Shown here: positions 5,438-5,841 of the stretch, one piece after another
Layout of the letters: each line of letters starts with the position of its first letter
Numbering within the stretch: the first letter of the stretch is position 1
NCBI GenBank assembly: GCA_028714615.1
Contig: JAQTMA010000249.1
Span: 1 to 5,841 of the forward strand
Reading direction: 5' to 3'
DNA from: Anaerolineaceae bacterium
GTDB taxonomy: Bacteria; Chloroflexota; Anaerolineae; Anaerolineales; Anaerolineaceae
DNA length: 5,841 bases
Translations under genes and position numbers: made by a program
The notes under the pieces: model-generated
What the model saw: only the letters and a program-made list of their open reading frames with translations
Databases searched by the model: none
What the model was told of the DNA's origin: nothing

Positions 5438-5521
5438 CTACAGCAGGCCCAGCTTGCGTGCCCGGGCGACCGCACCGGTGCGCCGTTGGACGTGCAGCTT
5501 GTCAAAGATGATAAGGCTGTT
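5438..5521 (-). pseudogene. C-terminal stub of a LuxR-family regulator
   Basis: The minus-strand frame reads NSLIIFDKLHVQRRTGAVAR then ARKLGLL and TAG at 5438-5440. This is the end of a LuxR/NarL-type helix-turn-helix domain: IFxKLxVxxRTxAVARARxLGLL is its last recognition-helix region and C-terminus. The first part of the domain (GLSNxEIAxxL...TVKxHL) and everything before it are missing. The fragment ends only about 35 bases from the stop of the methyltransferase-like gene, so a deletion removed the rest. It cannot act as a regulator in this form. Confidence 0.7.
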
Positions 5522-5555
5522 ATCCACTGCACGCCCTGTTAGGCACAGCGCATAT

Positions 5556-5841
5556 TTAAAAGAGCATTGGGATGATTCTTTTTGTCCGTTCTTGATAATT
5601 CAAGTAGTCTACTCCGAGTTGCTCCATCAGAAACCTCTCCTCTACTTTTATCCGGTAGAGATATCCAAGAGTGACAGGGATCATCATGACCAGAATTGAC
5701 AACCAATTTGAGACTGAAATTGAGATTCCAAGGAAAATGATGAATTGTCCAAGATATGCGGGATGCCGGATGGTTTTGTACAAGCCGGTATCCATGATTT
5801 TGTGGTTCTCCACTTTGGTTATCGAATAGGTGAAGTATTGT
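5556..5841 (-). CDS. Isoprenylcysteine carboxyl methyltransferase-like membrane protein, 3' part
   Basis: The last 94 residues of a membrane protein are visible; the 5' end lies beyond the right edge. The frame is open to the edge, reading QYFTYSITKVENHKIMDTGL upstream of an internal GTG at 5813, so that GTG is not the true start. TGLYKTIRHPAYLGQ carries the RHPxYxG motif of the ICMT/PEMT-type S-adenosylmethionine-dependent methyltransferases. One or two membrane segments follow (LGQFIIFLGISISVSN, WLSILVMMIPVTLGYLY), then the family ending VEERFLMEQLGVDYLNYQER and TKRIIPMLF. Bacterial members mostly have unknown substrates, often lipid or small hydrophobic molecules. The ending at TAA 5556 looks intact. 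Confidence 0.85.
   Translation of the reverse strand, partial: QYFTYSITKVENHKIMDTGLYKTIRHPAYLGQFIIFLGISISVSNWLSILVMMIPVTLGYLYRIKVEERFLMEQLGVDYLNYQERTKRIIPMLF

Overview
The window reads as a stretch of a Chloroflexota genome, most likely Anaerolineae. This is inference from gene content: DUF4386 membrane proteins, a DUF333 lipoprotein, a LuxR/MalT-type regulator remnant, a small protein of the HLDxxWxxWFxGLxI type, and degenerate GATTGTN heptad repeats between genes. No rRNA, tRNA, CRISPR array, transposase or integrase is visible. All supported genes lie on the minus strand, so the biological order runs from high to low coordinates.

From the right edge: the 3' part of an isoprenylcysteine methyltransferase-like membrane gene (5556-5841) enters the window. 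It is followed by the C-terminal stub of a LuxR-family regulator (5438-5521), a tandem direct repeat (5338-5359), a promoter-like ATCCGT-N17-TATACT (5299-5327) and the tail of a decayed small gene (5183-5284). Then comes a closely packed block: two DUF4386 paralogues (5133-4384 and 4356-3664), a zinc-independent MDR oxidoreductase with an abnormal C-terminal extension (3514-2399), an M50-like membrane peptidase with HEFGH (2375-1833), and a DUF333 lipoprotein (1757-1134). After it lies a second, longer copy of the small gene, broken by a one-base deletion (1013-745).

A second promoter-like element with the same architecture, ATCCGT-N17-TATAAT (598-626), precedes a very small gene (470-290). 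That gene starts behind a perfect AGGAGG but loses its frame inside a perfect 14-bp inverted repeat. A good hairpin terminator closes the unit at 243-270. The remaining left end (1-242) holds heptad repeats and several short GC-rich hairpins, with no gene that I can support.

The block looks like an accessory, actively eroding region, not a dedicated pathway. Four or five gene remnants are scattered between intact genes, and one intact gene carries a fused piece of a paralogue. The most interesting points are the MDR fusion tail, the two direct-repeat copies of the small gene, the shared promoter architecture, and the interrupted small gene with its hairpin. I see no convincing evidence for a new defence or biosynthetic system.
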